From the NCBI GenBank assembly GCA_003427395.1, contig BFEA01000382.1:920158-955689 (forward strand): a stretch of DNA of 35,532 bases, read 5' to 3'. Below the pieces are notes generated by a model. The model was not told where the DNA came from. It saw only the letters and a list, made by a program, of their open reading frames with translations, and made no database searches. This document shows, in pieces, positions 1 through 10,257 of this stretch. Every line of letters begins with the position of its first letter. Position 1 is the first letter of the stretch. This stretch comes from Chara braunii (lineage: Eukaryota > Streptophyta > Charophyceae > Charales > Characeae). The position numbers and the translations under genes were made by a program.

Positions 1-34
1 AGTTGCACCATGGTGGACGGAAAGGACGTATCTT
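1..34 (+). other. Displaced 34-base copy of element 1 integrase region
   Basis: Bases 1-34 are identical to 4882-4915, a stretch inside the integrase part of gypsy element 1. The match stops exactly where the synthetic adapter begins. This is best read as one end of a circularised mate-pair fragment and not as genomic sequence at this place. The identity is read directly; the artefact explanation is inference. Confidence 0.9.
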
Positions 35-68
35 GTCTCTTATACACATCTAGATGTGTATAAGAGAC

Positions 69-70
<2 letters not shown>
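34..70. other. Tn5/Nextera mate-pair junction adapter (contaminant)
   Basis: Two 19-bp Tn5 mosaic ends lie tail to tail. Bases 52-70 read AGATGTGTATAAGAGACAG and bases 34-51 are its reverse complement, lacking only the outermost C. This back-to-back arrangement is the known junction sequence of Nextera mate-pair libraries. It is laboratory DNA that survived trimming. Confidence 0.96.
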
Positions 71-108
<38 letters not shown>

Positions 109-133
109 CTCGCTCGCTCCTCTCTCTCTCTCT
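71..133. repeat. (CT)n microsatellite
   Basis: A nearly pure CT run starts directly after the adapter, is interrupted by TTGCTCGCTCGCT, and resumes as CT. It is probably the first true genomic sequence of the contig. Confidence 0.9.
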
Positions 134-598
134 TGCCCTCTTCCCTCCTAGATCCCCGGCCCTCACTCCCGTTTCCCTGTTCCTCTCACTTCTTGGTTCG
201 TGATTAACCTTTCCTCACTTGTTTCTTTGTCAGGGAACGAACGGTAAAAGAACTGGGTCCTCACTTGGTGGAAAGAGAGGGCAAGGGGAGGGTTGTCGGT
301 CCCTTGTGCCACCAAGAAAGAAAGGAAAAAGGGAATCTTTGCGAAAAACTTGGAAATGATGGATCTCTTGAAAGGATTGAAGGAGTAAAGGCTTGAGACC
401 GGGTCAGTTTGACTGAACCATTTTCCCCGACTGCATGACTAAGGAAGAGGCATGGCTTGCTTGAGGGAAGGGGAAGAAAACCAAGAGGGCCATGGGAAGA
501 GAAAATAACTTAGGCTTGTGGGAGGGGCGATGTGTTGACCCCAATGGGGATTGTACTGGGTTTTTGCTTTGTGTGGTCTTACACAGGTAAGTAGCTGA
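134..598. other. Unassigned stretch with splice-like signals
   Basis: No recognisable gene. A pyrimidine-rich tract ending in TTTCTTTGTCAG (AG at 232-233) looks like a plant 3' splice site. A frame is open after it for 53 codons (235-393). A strong donor-like CAG|GTAAGT lies with its GT at 587-588. Stops interrupt all + frames between these marks, so any exon here would be short or decayed. The motifs are seen; their use as splice sites is not shown. Confidence 0.25.
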
Positions 599-1018
599 GG
601 ATGGTTTGAGCGGGACTGTGTCCGCCGCATGCTGGCAGGAATGGGGGAAAACGACAAGGGAAGGAGTTGGGCCTTGCGTAAACTGTGGATGGGTGTGGGA
701 CTTGATGATCGCGTGCTCAACATGGCTTGTGTGATGGATGTGTATCTTGATTTCCTGTGTGCTATGTGGAAGCCCGAAAACACTAAGGGCGACAACGGAT
801 ATGCAGGTAGGATGGTTGTCAAGCAAAAAAAATACAGGGGGCTAGGGGCATGGACGGCGCGACCGCACCCTGATGATGCCATAGAGATTGTCGTGCTTAG
901 TGAAAAGGTGTGTGGCCCAATGGATGATGCTTGGCCTACACACGAAAGAAGACGAATCTTCAACGAACTCCTTGGACTGCCTGTGTATTGGAAGAAACAA
1001 TTGCCTGGTCACACTTAA
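599..1018 (+). pseudogene. Hypothetical protein-like stretch, possible exon or gene remnant
   Basis: I do not recognise this sequence. The frame is open from 599, just after a TGA at 596-598, to a TAA at 1016-1018; the first ATG is at 629, giving 129 residues. The product has mixed, ordinary protein composition with a charged, Trp-rich character (for example RSWALRKLWMGVGLDD near the start and AWPTHERRRIFNELLGLP near the end), unlike the low-complexity ORFs nearby. A second frame carries plausible sequence on to 1091 (WVEKTPRVIKELP), so a frameshift near 1010 may have split one longer reading frame. There is no visible start context or partner gene, and it sits beside repeats. It could be an exon, a decayed transposon gene or a chance ORF. 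Confidence 0.3.
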
Positions 1019-1103
1019 GTGGGTCGAGAAAACGCCACGAGTGATCAAAGAGCTACCATCTAATGCGAGAGCACAAGCGGTTATCGGGTAGCTGAAAATT
1101 CAA

Positions 1104-1520
1104 GAATGAAAATCTTGAAGTGAGAGTTTTGGGCAGTCTGAAAATCCCGAATGGTTCTGAAGTGGTGAAAGGTCCGAAGATCCTGAAAACCACCTGTTTA
1201 GGCAGGCTGCATCCTGAAGTGGTGAAGGGTGTCCTGAAGTGGTCAAGTGAGAGTTTTTGGCAGTCTGAAAATTTTGAATGGTCCTGAAGTGGTGAAAGGT
1301 CCGAAGACCATGAAAACCACCCTTTACCACTTGAGGATGCAGCCTGCGTAAACAGGTGGTTTTCAGGGTCTTCGGAGATTTCACCACTTCACATTCTTCA
1401 GGACCATTCAGGATTTTCAGACCTGAATGGTCCTGAAGTGGTGAAAGGTCCGAAGACCCTGAAAAGCACTTGTTTAGGCAGACTGCATCCTAAAGTGGTG
1501 AAGGGTGTCCTGAAGTGGTG
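1104..1520. repeat. Nested direct and inverted repeat (about 90-bp unit), hairpin-forming
   Basis: A unit of about 90 bp containing TCCTGAAGTGGTGAAAGGTC, GAAGACCCTGAAAACCACC and a GCATCCTGAAGTGGTGAAG end occurs in direct orientation from about 1136, partly again from about 1260, and again from about 1424. The stretch from about 1323 to 1422 is the same unit inverted. The inverted and last direct copies meet head to head at a perfect 12-bp stem (GGACCATTCAGG at 1401-1412, CCTGAATGGTCC at 1422-1433) with a 9-base loop. Pairing continues imperfectly for roughly 90 bp. No coding function is apparent. Confidence 0.85.
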
Positions 1521-1749
1521 ATGAAAAATACGACTGTTGTTAACCTTATCTCCGCGAGAGTGGAGCTACATCCTCCAATGTAAAGCCCTCTCTCAAAAGG
1601 CCCATCCCCATCCATCTCATAGCACTAGGTGGGGTTGCCCCTGGGACGAACGACCCGCGCCGTGAGCGTGAGCGCGGCCGGGTCGAGCCAAATGGGAACC
1701 GCAGTGGGGTCGACTCAGGCTCGAAAGTCCTTCAGGGTATGGGCCCTAC
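1521..1749. other. Unassigned sequence upstream of partial LTR
   Basis: GC-rich, non-coding in appearance. It occupies the place where the left half of the element 1 5' LTR should be, but it does not resemble the corresponding part of the 3' LTR (5604-6080). Confidence 0.4.
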
Positions 1750-2527
<778 letters not shown>

Positions 2528-2530
2528 GTT

Positions 2531-2543
2531 TGGTATCTGAGCA
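2531..2543 (+). other. Primer binding site (initiator tRNA-Met type)
   Basis: TGGTATCTGAGCA begins 3 bases after the LTR-terminal CA. It differs by one base from TGGTATCAGAGC, the common plant gypsy PBS complementary to the 3' end of initiator tRNA-Met. Confidence 0.88.
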
Positions 2544-2568
2544 GACCAGCATTGGATGACTCACCGTT

Positions 2569-2578
2569 AATTGATTGG

Positions 2579-2628
<50 letters not shown>
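2569..2628. repeat. (TTGA)n microsatellite
   Basis: About fifteen near-perfect tetranucleotide copies. They lie just after the PBS, at the place where the gag leader should begin, so they may mark the scar of the gag-protease deletion. Confidence 0.95.
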
Positions 2629-2688
2629 ATCTATACCTGCACTCTGTTATCATTAAATCTCAAGTTGCAAATTTGCCAACCGCCATAG

Positions 2689-5582
2689 CCCAAGACGGAT
2701 ACGTCGGACAACTATGAGGATGTCTTCCAAGCTCCCGCCGGAGTCATACTGGATCGGCCCATGCGCCACGAGATCCCTCTCGAGGACGGCGCCGTACCTC
2801 CGCGCGGATGTATCTACCGCATGAGCGAAGAGGAACTTCAAGTGTTTCGGGCACGACTAGACGACCTCTTGGCCAAGGGCTGGATTCGCTCGAGCTGTTC
2901 GCCATACGGTGCTCCCGTTCTCTTCGTCCGAAAGAAGAACAAGGACCTTCGTTTGTGCATCGACTATCGCAGACTTAACGCGCAAACGATCAAGAACACC
3001 GACCCTCTCCCTCAGATCGATGATCTTCTCGAGCGATTAGGCGGCGCCAAGTACTTCTCAAAGCTTGACCTCAAGTCGGTACAAAACCTCGTTCAAGATG
3101 CGATTTTGGCACTTTGAGTGGATCGTCATGCCCTTTGGTCTCACCAATGCCCCGGCTACTTTCCAAGTGGCTATGACGACGGAATTCCGCGACTTGCTCG
3201 ACCACACCGTACTCATTTACCTTGATGATATCTTGTTTTATAGTCGGACGCTGGACGAGCACCTCGAGCACCTTCGCGTCGTATTGGAGCGGCTCCGTAT
3301 CGCCAAGTACAAGGCGAACCGCGACAAGTGCGAGTTTGCCCAGCACGAGCTGGAGTACTTAGGCCGTTACGTTACGCTGCAAGGCATTCGTCCGCTCGCG
3401 GACAAGGTACAAGCTATTTAAGATTGGCCGAACCTCAAGTGTACTACCGAGTCCGCTCCTTTCTCGGCTTGGCATCATACTACATGCGCTTCGTCAAAGT
3501 ATCGTTGCACCATTGTCGCGACTTCAGTCCCCCTTGGTGCCCTTCGAGTTCAACGACGAAGCCCGGCATGCATTTCACATGCTGAAGAGGGTTTTGCTTC
3601 AATCTCCCTTCTTAAGCATCTATGACCAGACCTTACTCACCCAAGTGACTACGGACGCTTCCGCTAATGGCATTGGCGCGGTTTTGGAACAACATGACGT
3701 CACAGACTCGCATTCGGTTGAGTACTTCAGCCAAAAGGTGCCGCCCGTTAACACTCTTGATGATGCGAGGAAAAAGGAACTCCTAGCTTTTGTCACCGTA
3801 CTTAAGCGTTGACATCACTTTCTCCTCAGGCGTCGACGATTCACGTAGGCAACGGATAACAATCCGTTGACGTATTACAAGACGCAAGATACGGTGAGCA
3901 GCACGATCGGTCGATGGATGTACTTCATTGACCAATTCGACGTCACCTCCAAGCACATTCCGGGTTCCTCGAACAAGGCAGCGGATGCTCTCTCGCGAAT
4001 ACCTGATTTTTGCGCCTTGGTGCACTCCACATTCGCCCTCGACGAGAACCTGCAACAGCACTTCGTAAATGACTACAAGTCGGATCCGGGATTCTCCACA
4101 CTCTATGCGGACTTATCATTGGATCAACCGCCGGCAAGCAACTATCGCATTGTCAACGGCTACTTGCTTCTTTATACACGAGACAAGGACTTGTTGTGTG
4201 TTCCCCAAGACCGCATCTTGCGCACTCGCCTCCTTGGCGAATACCATGATTCACGGCTGGCGGGACACCTTGGCGTCGCGCGCACACTAGCACGACTCCG
4301 CCAGCGATTTCACTGGTCAGACATCATCAGCGACGTTAACCGGTACATTCAGTCATGTGTAGTTTGCCACCGGAACAAAAGGCGTCATCAGCTCCCATAC
4401 GGCGAACTGAAACCATTGCCGATTCCTCGGGAACCGGGTGTCTCCATTGCTATGGATGTGATCGGTCCTTTCCCTCGCGATCGCCTTGGTCATGATGGTA
4501 TTCTCACGGTCGTTGACCGTTTGAGCAAGTACGCTTGATTTCTCCCATGCAAGTATCATGCGACGGCTCCCGAGCTCGCACGACTTTTGCATACCGGCTG
4601 GTTTTGCAGCCACGGCGTTCTGGACGACATCGTCAGCGACCACAACACTTGTTTCATGTCCACCTTTTGGACGGCACTCATGGTGGAATCCGACACCAGC
4701 ATGAAACCGAGTTTCGCACGACATCCTCAAACGGATGGGCAAACGGAACGTGCACACCAGAGTGCGCAGATGATGTTCCGCACACTCATCCGTCCGGATC
4801 AGGACTGGGTTGATCTCCTTCCCGACATCGAGTTCGCGTACAACACTTCGGTGCACCCGACGATTGGCGTGACTCCATTCGAGTTGCACCATGGTGGACG
4901 GAAAGGACGTATCTTCGCATACATTTTGCTTCCACGGGCTGCCGATATAGACGCCGCTTGCTCCCCCGCTTCTACACGGAAGTACAGGGAACTGCTGGCT
5001 AAAGCCCGCGCAAACATGCAGAAGGCTCAGGTCTGTATGCAGCAGCAAGAAAACCGGTGTCGCATCCCATGTCCAATCCGTGCTGGCGACCTAGTTTGGG
5101 TCACCTCCGAGGAATTTGCGCTCGAGCAGGACGTCTCGTGCAAGCTCCTCCCTAAGTGGTTTGGACCATGGACGGTCACTTCAGCAACTGGCGACGACCC
5201 CGTGGGTCCATCTTTCATCATTGAGATTCCCCTGCATTTGACAGTCCACCCGATATTTCACGCTTCAAAGCTGGCGGTCTACACTCCGGCCTCCGCAGCG
5301 GACTTCCCGGGTAGACGGTCACAGGACCCTCCTTCAATGGATGGTCATCAGGAGTTCGACCGCGTTCTTCCGCATCGCAAGCATGTCAACAAGCCTATGC
5401 AGTACAAAGTTACATTTAAGCAATTCGATCCGAACGACACACGCTGGATGTCAAGAGCTGACCTGAAGGCAACAGAACCCCTCATCTTCGCACATTGCGA
5501 AAAACAGCGACTTGCTAAGGAAGCTGCCCAACCTGCCCGCCCTGTACGGACATCGGACAGACAGCTTCGCCCTCTCAGTTAG
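2689..5582 (+). pseudogene. pol: Gypsy element 1 pol remnant (RT, RNase H, integrase, chromo-like)
   Basis: Encodes the element's reverse transcriptase, RNase H and integrase in gypsy order. RT begins in frame 1 with [26 protein letters not shown] and [15 protein letters not shown]; after FSKLDLKS the expected YHQI segment is missing and the reading moves to frame 2 (MPFGLTNAPATFQ, catalytic YLDD at 3218-3229). A TAA at 3419-3421 and further frame changes follow near 3430-3520. RNase H (TTDASANGIGAVLEQ) runs to a TGA at 3810-3812 where Trp is expected. Integrase carries the H-x3-H... (HDSRLAGH), C-x2-C (CVVCH) zinc site, AMDVIGP, SDHNT and QTDGQTERAHQ, so the catalytic DDE positions are present, but a TGA at 4536-4538 splits it. 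The end (VLPHRK to RWMSRADLK) resembles a chromodomain. Gag and protease are missing. Confidence 0.9.
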
Positions 5583-5592
5583 CTCGGTCTTC

Positions 5593-5603
5593 AAGGGGGG
5601 GAG
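5593..5603 (+). other. Polypurine tract of element 1
   Basis: AAGGGGGGGAG lies 10 bases after the pol stop and directly before the TGTGTGG start of the 3' LTR, the expected place for the plus-strand primer. Confidence 0.88.
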
Positions 5604-6160
5604 TGTGTGGCATTCTGAGCCACACGGGCCCCAGTTAGGGGCCGGTTCCAGACAAGCAGGGTAAGCCTAAGGGACGGCGGTTCAGATGAGGCCCAGATGG
5701 GCCTGGACCATGACGGTTCAGGCAGGCCCAGGCCAAACGGCCACAAGGCCGGTACCGGTCCGGCATAGGACCTACCGGCGGCGCTGCAGAGGCTGCCACA
5801 GTTCAGGCACCAACCAGTTTTGAAACTGGACCATTGATCTAGATCAACAGTCCAGGCCGGTAGGTACCAGCGGGTAGGAGGCCGGCCCAACACTACAAAG
5901 GCTGGGTACCAGCCTCAGTACGGGAGAGTTAGTATTGACGAGGTTAGTCTTCAGGATTAGCGCAGCAGCCCAGCCCAGCATTAGCTCGATTAGCGCAGCG
6001 CTGCAGCACAGCGAGGAGCAGCGAGTGGGCAAGAGTCCAGCGGCGAGGAGATTAGCGCAGCATTGGGCGCAGTGCCAGTTACCGGCCCAGCCCCCTTGCA
6101 GCGCCATAGCCATGTACCAGGGAGGAAGGCTTCGCCTTCTCTCCCTCCTCTCCTCTACCG

Positions 6161-6235
<75 letters not shown>

Positions 6236-6768
6236 CTACCTTCTCAGTCTCAGTCTACTTCTGGGTTCTCCTACGGAACTACTGCAGTCTGAAGGATGGT
6301 TACGAACTCTGATAACATTTGGAACAGCCACATTGGGACTACGAGTTGAGGACTACTTGGGATCTGATTTTCATCTTCTTTGTACTTGACATTGTGAGAT
6401 CTACATCTGAGATATCGTGAGACTTGGCATTCACGACATTTCGGATTTTCGTCACTTCTGACAGTTCAAGATACTATGTTTGGAAACATCGCGTTGCCGT
6501 CATCTTCCCTCTCCTCCTCCTTTCGTCTCTCTCCTCTCTCCCTTCGTCCGTGGATGATTTCGGTCCCTGGCCTTTCGTCTATGTCTGAGGCCAGGGCATT
6601 CACACCCCTGATGAATGTTTGAGAGTGTTCGATTGCAGTCCGAGTCAGGTCTGAGTCAGTCTAAAGGTATCTCATGTCTTCCGCTTGTATTTGTATTAAC
6701 TCTGTATTATCTGGTCGGTTCTGGGAATCTGCGCCATACTTATGACTGTTTTTCACGAGTATGCAACA
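5604..6768 (+). repeat. 3' LTR of element 1
   Basis: About 1165 bp from TGTGTGGCATTCTGAG to TATGCAACA, so it has the usual TG...CA ends. The left half is GC-rich with many GGCC-type words; the right half holds the CT tract and the segment shared with 1750-2527. The GTGTGGC near the start pairs with GCCACAC 12 bases later, giving a small terminal stem. The ORFs on both strands here have no recognisable product. Confidence 0.87.
6165..6232. repeat. (CT)n microsatellite in 3' LTR
   Basis: Pure CT dinucleotides for about 68 bp, at the position matching 1836-1985 of the other LTR. Confidence 0.95.
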
Positions 6769-7316
6769 TTGTCCCACTTCGTCCGTTGAGCTAGGTCCAC
6801 ATTCAGTTTTCTACACCGTGCGACTGTAGGGGCTGAGAGATGCATGCCCTCGCAATCATCCATGGGTCCTTTCTTTGTCTAGTTGTGAATAGAGATTATC
6901 ACATTTTTTCTTCCAACAAAATAGTTCCAAAAATGACGTTTTCTTGAATGCTACGCCCCCTACCCTCTCCACTTTCCGTTAAGCTAGATGTCTCCTTTTT
7001 TGGAGACAGCCAGTTCAAAGATGGTTGGCCACGAAAAGCCTCCTTTCTTGAGTTTTTTTTTTAATGTTATTTTTATTATGTTTTGAGAAATTTTTGAAGT
7101 CGCTTGTACTTTGCTATTTTTGTGCGACTTTTGAAGGACGGAATATACGTGAATTACGTGAATAGGGCAACTCTTCATAGGATAGGAGCCACTCTTCAGA
7201 GGATGGGAGCAGCTCAAATTCGTTGTTGCTATGGGCTCCTATATCTGTCTCCGTTATTGGGCAGATTCATGGAGAGGCATCCTGTGAATCGTCCAGATTC
7301 ATGCATATTTTGTACA

Positions 7317-7318
<2 letters not shown>
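6769..7318. other. Intergenic, AT-rich, no gene seen
   Basis: Flank of element 1. It contains a 16-base word GTTGAGCTAGGTCCAC (6785-6800) that recurs exactly at 7921-7936, and a short imperfect repeat around ACTCTTCATAGGATAGGAGC / ACTCTTCAGAGGATGGGAGC (7170-7212). The ORFs entering the CT tract are artefacts. Confidence 0.6.

Positions 7319-7383
<65 letters not shown>
7319..7383. repeat. (CT)n microsatellite
   Basis: About 65 bp of uninterrupted CT. Confidence 0.95.
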
Positions 7384-7386
<3 letters not shown>

Positions 7387-7504
7387 GCATCATAGCAGCT
7401 GCACACACCCAACATGGGTTACAGAAGTGCAGATCGATATGTCTTTGTTTCTTTGCTCGTCATCCTCTTTGGAGTCTCCCTGTCTTCAGTCAGACCGTGG
7501 TACA

Positions 7505-7507
<3 letters not shown>

Positions 7508-7551
<44 letters not shown>

Positions 7552-7606
7552 AACACGCACACATACACAGTTTCTCCAACAAAGACACACACACACACAC
7601 ACACAT
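7508..7606. repeat. (CA)n microsatellite, two blocks
   Basis: CA runs at about 7508-7546 and 7583-7606 separated by AACACAAACACGCACACATACACAG and a short unique spacer. Three short reading frames cross it in both directions and are dinucleotide artefacts. Confidence 0.93.
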
Positions 7607-7629
7607 GGTCATTATACCTGTATCTGCGG

Positions 7630-7683
7630 TACCTTTCAGTCTGAATACATCTAGCGGATACCTTTCAGTCTGGATACATCTAG
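7630..7683. repeat. 29-bp tandem duplication
   Basis: TACCTTTCAGTCTGAATACA... (7630-7654) is repeated 29 bases later at 7659-7683 with one mismatch (GAATA to GGATA). Confidence 0.85.
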
Positions 7684-8094
7684 AATGACCGCACGTTGTA
7701 TTCGGGGAAGAAAGTGGAGAGTCGGATCTCACAGTTTGTGCGGTGAAGGCGGACCGGGCCTGTCGGACAGTAAGTTTCCATTCTCGATTGTGGACGTCAC
7801 GTATGCCACTCCAATTGTGGAAAAAAAAAAGAAAAAGAACGAATTGTATCTTAGGCGGATTTTGAAATGCATTTCTGAATATGAAATGAATTTAAAAAAA
7901 ACAGTTTCAGCCGTCACACAGTTGAGCTAGGTCCACTAAAGGGTGCATGTGGGACAAGGTCCAGGGTGTAACGCTGAGGAAAATGTTGTTCATTTTATTT
8001 TTTTGCATAACATACAGCCGAACGCATCCCCATGGGGATGAACGTTCGGCAGGTTCCGGTTCGGGAGTTCGGCCGAACCCGAACACCGGCAACC
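7684..8094. other. Intergenic, no gene seen
   Basis: Contains an A-rich run near 7820 and the second copy of the 16-base word at 7921-7936. CGAACGCATCCCCATGGGGATGAACGTTCG (about 8020-8050) is a near-palindrome centred on CCCCATGGGG. No supportable reading frame. Confidence 0.5.
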
Positions 8095-8142
8095 CCATAT
8101 ATATATACTATATATATACATACTATATATATATATATACAT
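8095..8142. repeat. (TA)n-rich tract
   Basis: Alternating TA with occasional C, immediately followed by CATCGTTTGTTG. Confidence 0.9.
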
Positions 8143-8235
8143 CGTTTGTTGTCCTCTTCTCCCTCTCTGCCTACGGTTTACCGGGCAGTTCTATTTGACG
8201 ATATATACATAAAATATGACTCAGGAGGCGCCCTC

Positions 8236-8349
8236 CTACCCATCTTTCATTGCTTGATTTCCTGGCGAATACCCTCCTTCTATATATTTGTCTTTTTTTT
8301 TTAATAGCTCACGAAGCCCCGCCCTACCCATCTTTCATCGCTTGATTTC
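8236..8349. repeat. 26-bp direct repeat, two copies 88 bp apart
   Basis: CTACCCATCTTTCATTGCTT plus GATTTC at 8236-8261 recurs at 8324-8349 with one mismatch. The copies flank a T-rich run. Confidence 0.8.
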
Positions 8350-9435
8350 GTGGTGGATCTCTTATCCCCCGTCTTGCCTCACACGATCTACCGGACGGCA
8401 TCTGCTGGCACCAGCGCTGGGCAGACAATCCCCCAAGCTCTGGACGAGCCATGTTGCACGTGTGCTTCGGACCCCAGTTGGCGTAATCGGTCGTGTAGCC
8501 GCCCCATCATGATGAGCGAACGTGCATCGCAGAGGACTGGGGCAACGACCTCTTGATACTGTTGACAGTAATTCCCTCGACCCGCACACAGTGCAGCGAG
8601 GCAGTCCGGCGAACGCGATGGACCCCATGCAGCAGAGTCGCAGCAACGCGACTCTCCATACTTCCGACCGACCGACTGCAGAGAGCACGGGCGCATCGCC
8701 ACACCACTCTCGAAATGTTGCAAAATGAGAATGAACTTCCCGCTAGAGCATGGCCAGATGCGCCGGCCACATTTTTGTCTTTTCCACATTTCGAGAGTGT
8801 GGGGCGAGGCCCTCAATCTCACTGTAGCCGGTTGCTTCCTCGGCTCGCTGCCAGTCAGCCAGCGGTTCGCGTGTTGACGGATGGTAGCACGAACCTGGTC
8901 TGCATGTTGTCCACGTCAGTAATGCTCCGTTCCCCATTTTCATTTCGTTTCGTTCGCTCGCGAGGATCGCCTTCTGTCAGTCAGCGGCACACGCTGGCCA
9001 TTGCACGCATCAGTATGATCTAGAGCCGGCGAGCTCGGGCCATCCATGCCTGCGATCTTTGTTTTCCCCCCGGCCTTTCTTGTTTTCTGTGGCAACTGGG
9101 CGATCAATCAATTATTTCGCAGCTGAAAGGGCGTAGGCGGAGGGGCGAAGTCTGACAACGGCCAGTGGCGAGTGCACTTTTTTTTTTCAATCAGAAAAGA
9201 CTCCTTGCATTTGACTACGCCCACCGAAGGAAGAGGCCGGGAATCCTCAAGAAATAACCCGGAAAAGAAAGAAATTTGTACTGGGACCATTACCTAACTT
9301 GGACGCAGGTGTCGGGGTGGGGTGACAAATCCAAAGACAGAAATGGCAAAACCAAACCGCTGTCCCGATGGTACCCGCCCCTGATAAAAGAAAAAATGCC
9401 TCAGGGCTGCAAAGCCTCACAATCGAATAGGGTGC
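8350..9435. other. GC-richer intergenic block with an inverted repeat
   Basis: Several overlapping frames of 60-150 codons are open on both strands from 8350 to 9020, but none shows a recognisable domain or a clear start. An imperfect inverted repeat of about 28 bp contains CTCTCGAAATGT at about 8697-8724 and ACATTTCGAGAG at about 8779-8808. From 9020 to 9435 nothing recognisable is seen. Confidence 0.4.
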
Positions 9436-9534
9436 ACTTTTTTGCATGTACAAGGCAGCAAGATACGTCGGCTCGGCCACGGTTAGGTACATGCATTTGA
9501 TCCCATTCTGGACCTCATGTACATGCAAAAAAGT
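9436..9534. repeat. Perfect 17-bp inverted repeat with 65-bp spacer
   Basis: ACTTTTTTGCATGTACA at 9436-9452 and TGTACATGCAAAAAAGT at 9518-9534 are exact reverse complements. Two further TACATGCA/GCATGTAC words occur at 9488-9495 and about 9541-9548, so the motif is clustered. Confidence 0.9.
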
Positions 9535-9633
9535 AGTCGCGCATGTACCTGCACTCTATGGGCAAGGAGCAATTGGCGTTTCCAACTTAGGTGTGTAATG
9601 CCGCGAAACCACTAGTACACAATAATTACTCCC

Positions 9634-9725
9634 CATGTATCTGGGGATGCCTGTGGACCCAGTTGCGTCCAAAATGCGCTATCAGTCCGAACTCTCTCTG
9701 GACGACATTGCAGCCCAGATACATG
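9634..9725. repeat. Perfect 12-bp inverted repeat
   Basis: CATGTATCTGGG at 9634-9645 pairs with CCCAGATACATG at 9714-9725. A 64-codon frame crosses it but has no recognisable product. Confidence 0.7.
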
Positions 9726-10184
9726 AAGAACGTTGTCCAGTCGACCGAGAACTCGAGTCCCCCACTTGGCCGGATGCTTATAATATTCGACCGTCGATAA
9801 TCATAATCTGCGGTCACAGACGAATATAGTCCGCGGCAAGTGCGACGTGGCCACCCGGCGCGGTAGTTCTGCTCTTCTAGCCCTAGGTTAGCTTAGCACA
9901 CACAGCATACCAGCATGGGATGGGATAGGAAGGCAACACGGCGAAGATCGATTCGATTCGCTAACTTTAGCATACATAGGGTTCTTTCTCTCCCCCCCCC
10001 CCCAATTTTATGAACGATGGTGCAATCTATACTATACCGGGAGAGCAGCACGTGTTGAGAACGGGGCCCGGCGTCCCAAATGCTGAAAAAAGAGAGGGTT
10101 TTATACTTATTTATGGACGTCATTGTTGTCAGATGCATCATCCAGGTTTGGCCGTAATTGCAGTCAGATGCATTTTAGGAAGTG
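9726..10184. other. Intergenic, no gene seen
   Basis: Unique-looking sequence with a C10-11 run near 9992-10003. No domain, RNA gene or repeat recognised. Confidence 0.5.
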
Positions 10185-10257
10185 CTAGTGTGAGTACGCC
10201 CTCAGTTGGTACGCCCATGAACTGTTGGAAGGCCTGGGTTCGAGTCCAGGTTACCTA
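10185..10257 (+). repeat. tRNA-like sequence, probably SINE head or decayed tRNA
   Basis: An A-box-like TACGCCCTCAGTTGG (10195-10209) is followed by a B-box-like GGGTTCGAGTCC (10236-10247) at roughly tRNA spacing, with CTGTTGGAAGG between them as in an anticodon arm. The TTCGAGT loop can be closed by CCTGG/CCAGG, but the acceptor stem does not pair well, so a working tRNA is unlikely. It shares GGTACGCCCATGAA with GGTACACCCATGAA of the copy at 10888-10953. Confidence 0.45.

Noticed and set aside
2569-2628. CRISPR-like or regulatory array
   Set aside because: It is a plain tetranucleotide microsatellite without spacers.
4353-5048. 231-codon - strand ORF under element 1 integrase
   Set aside because: It is the antisense shadow of a clear integrase coding frame.
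7104-7732. ORFs on both strands rich in Ser-Leu, Thr-His or Cys-Val
   Set aside because: Artefacts of the CT and CA microsatellites; unique flanks show no domain.
8362-9023. Overlapping ORFs up to 156 codons on both strands
   Set aside because: GC-rich DNA gives several open frames at once; none has a motif, start context or homologous feel, so none is called as a gene.
10185-10257. Functional tRNA gene (Asn-like)
   Set aside because: A and B boxes are fair, but the acceptor stem and the T stem in standard register do not pair, so only a tRNA-like call is kept.
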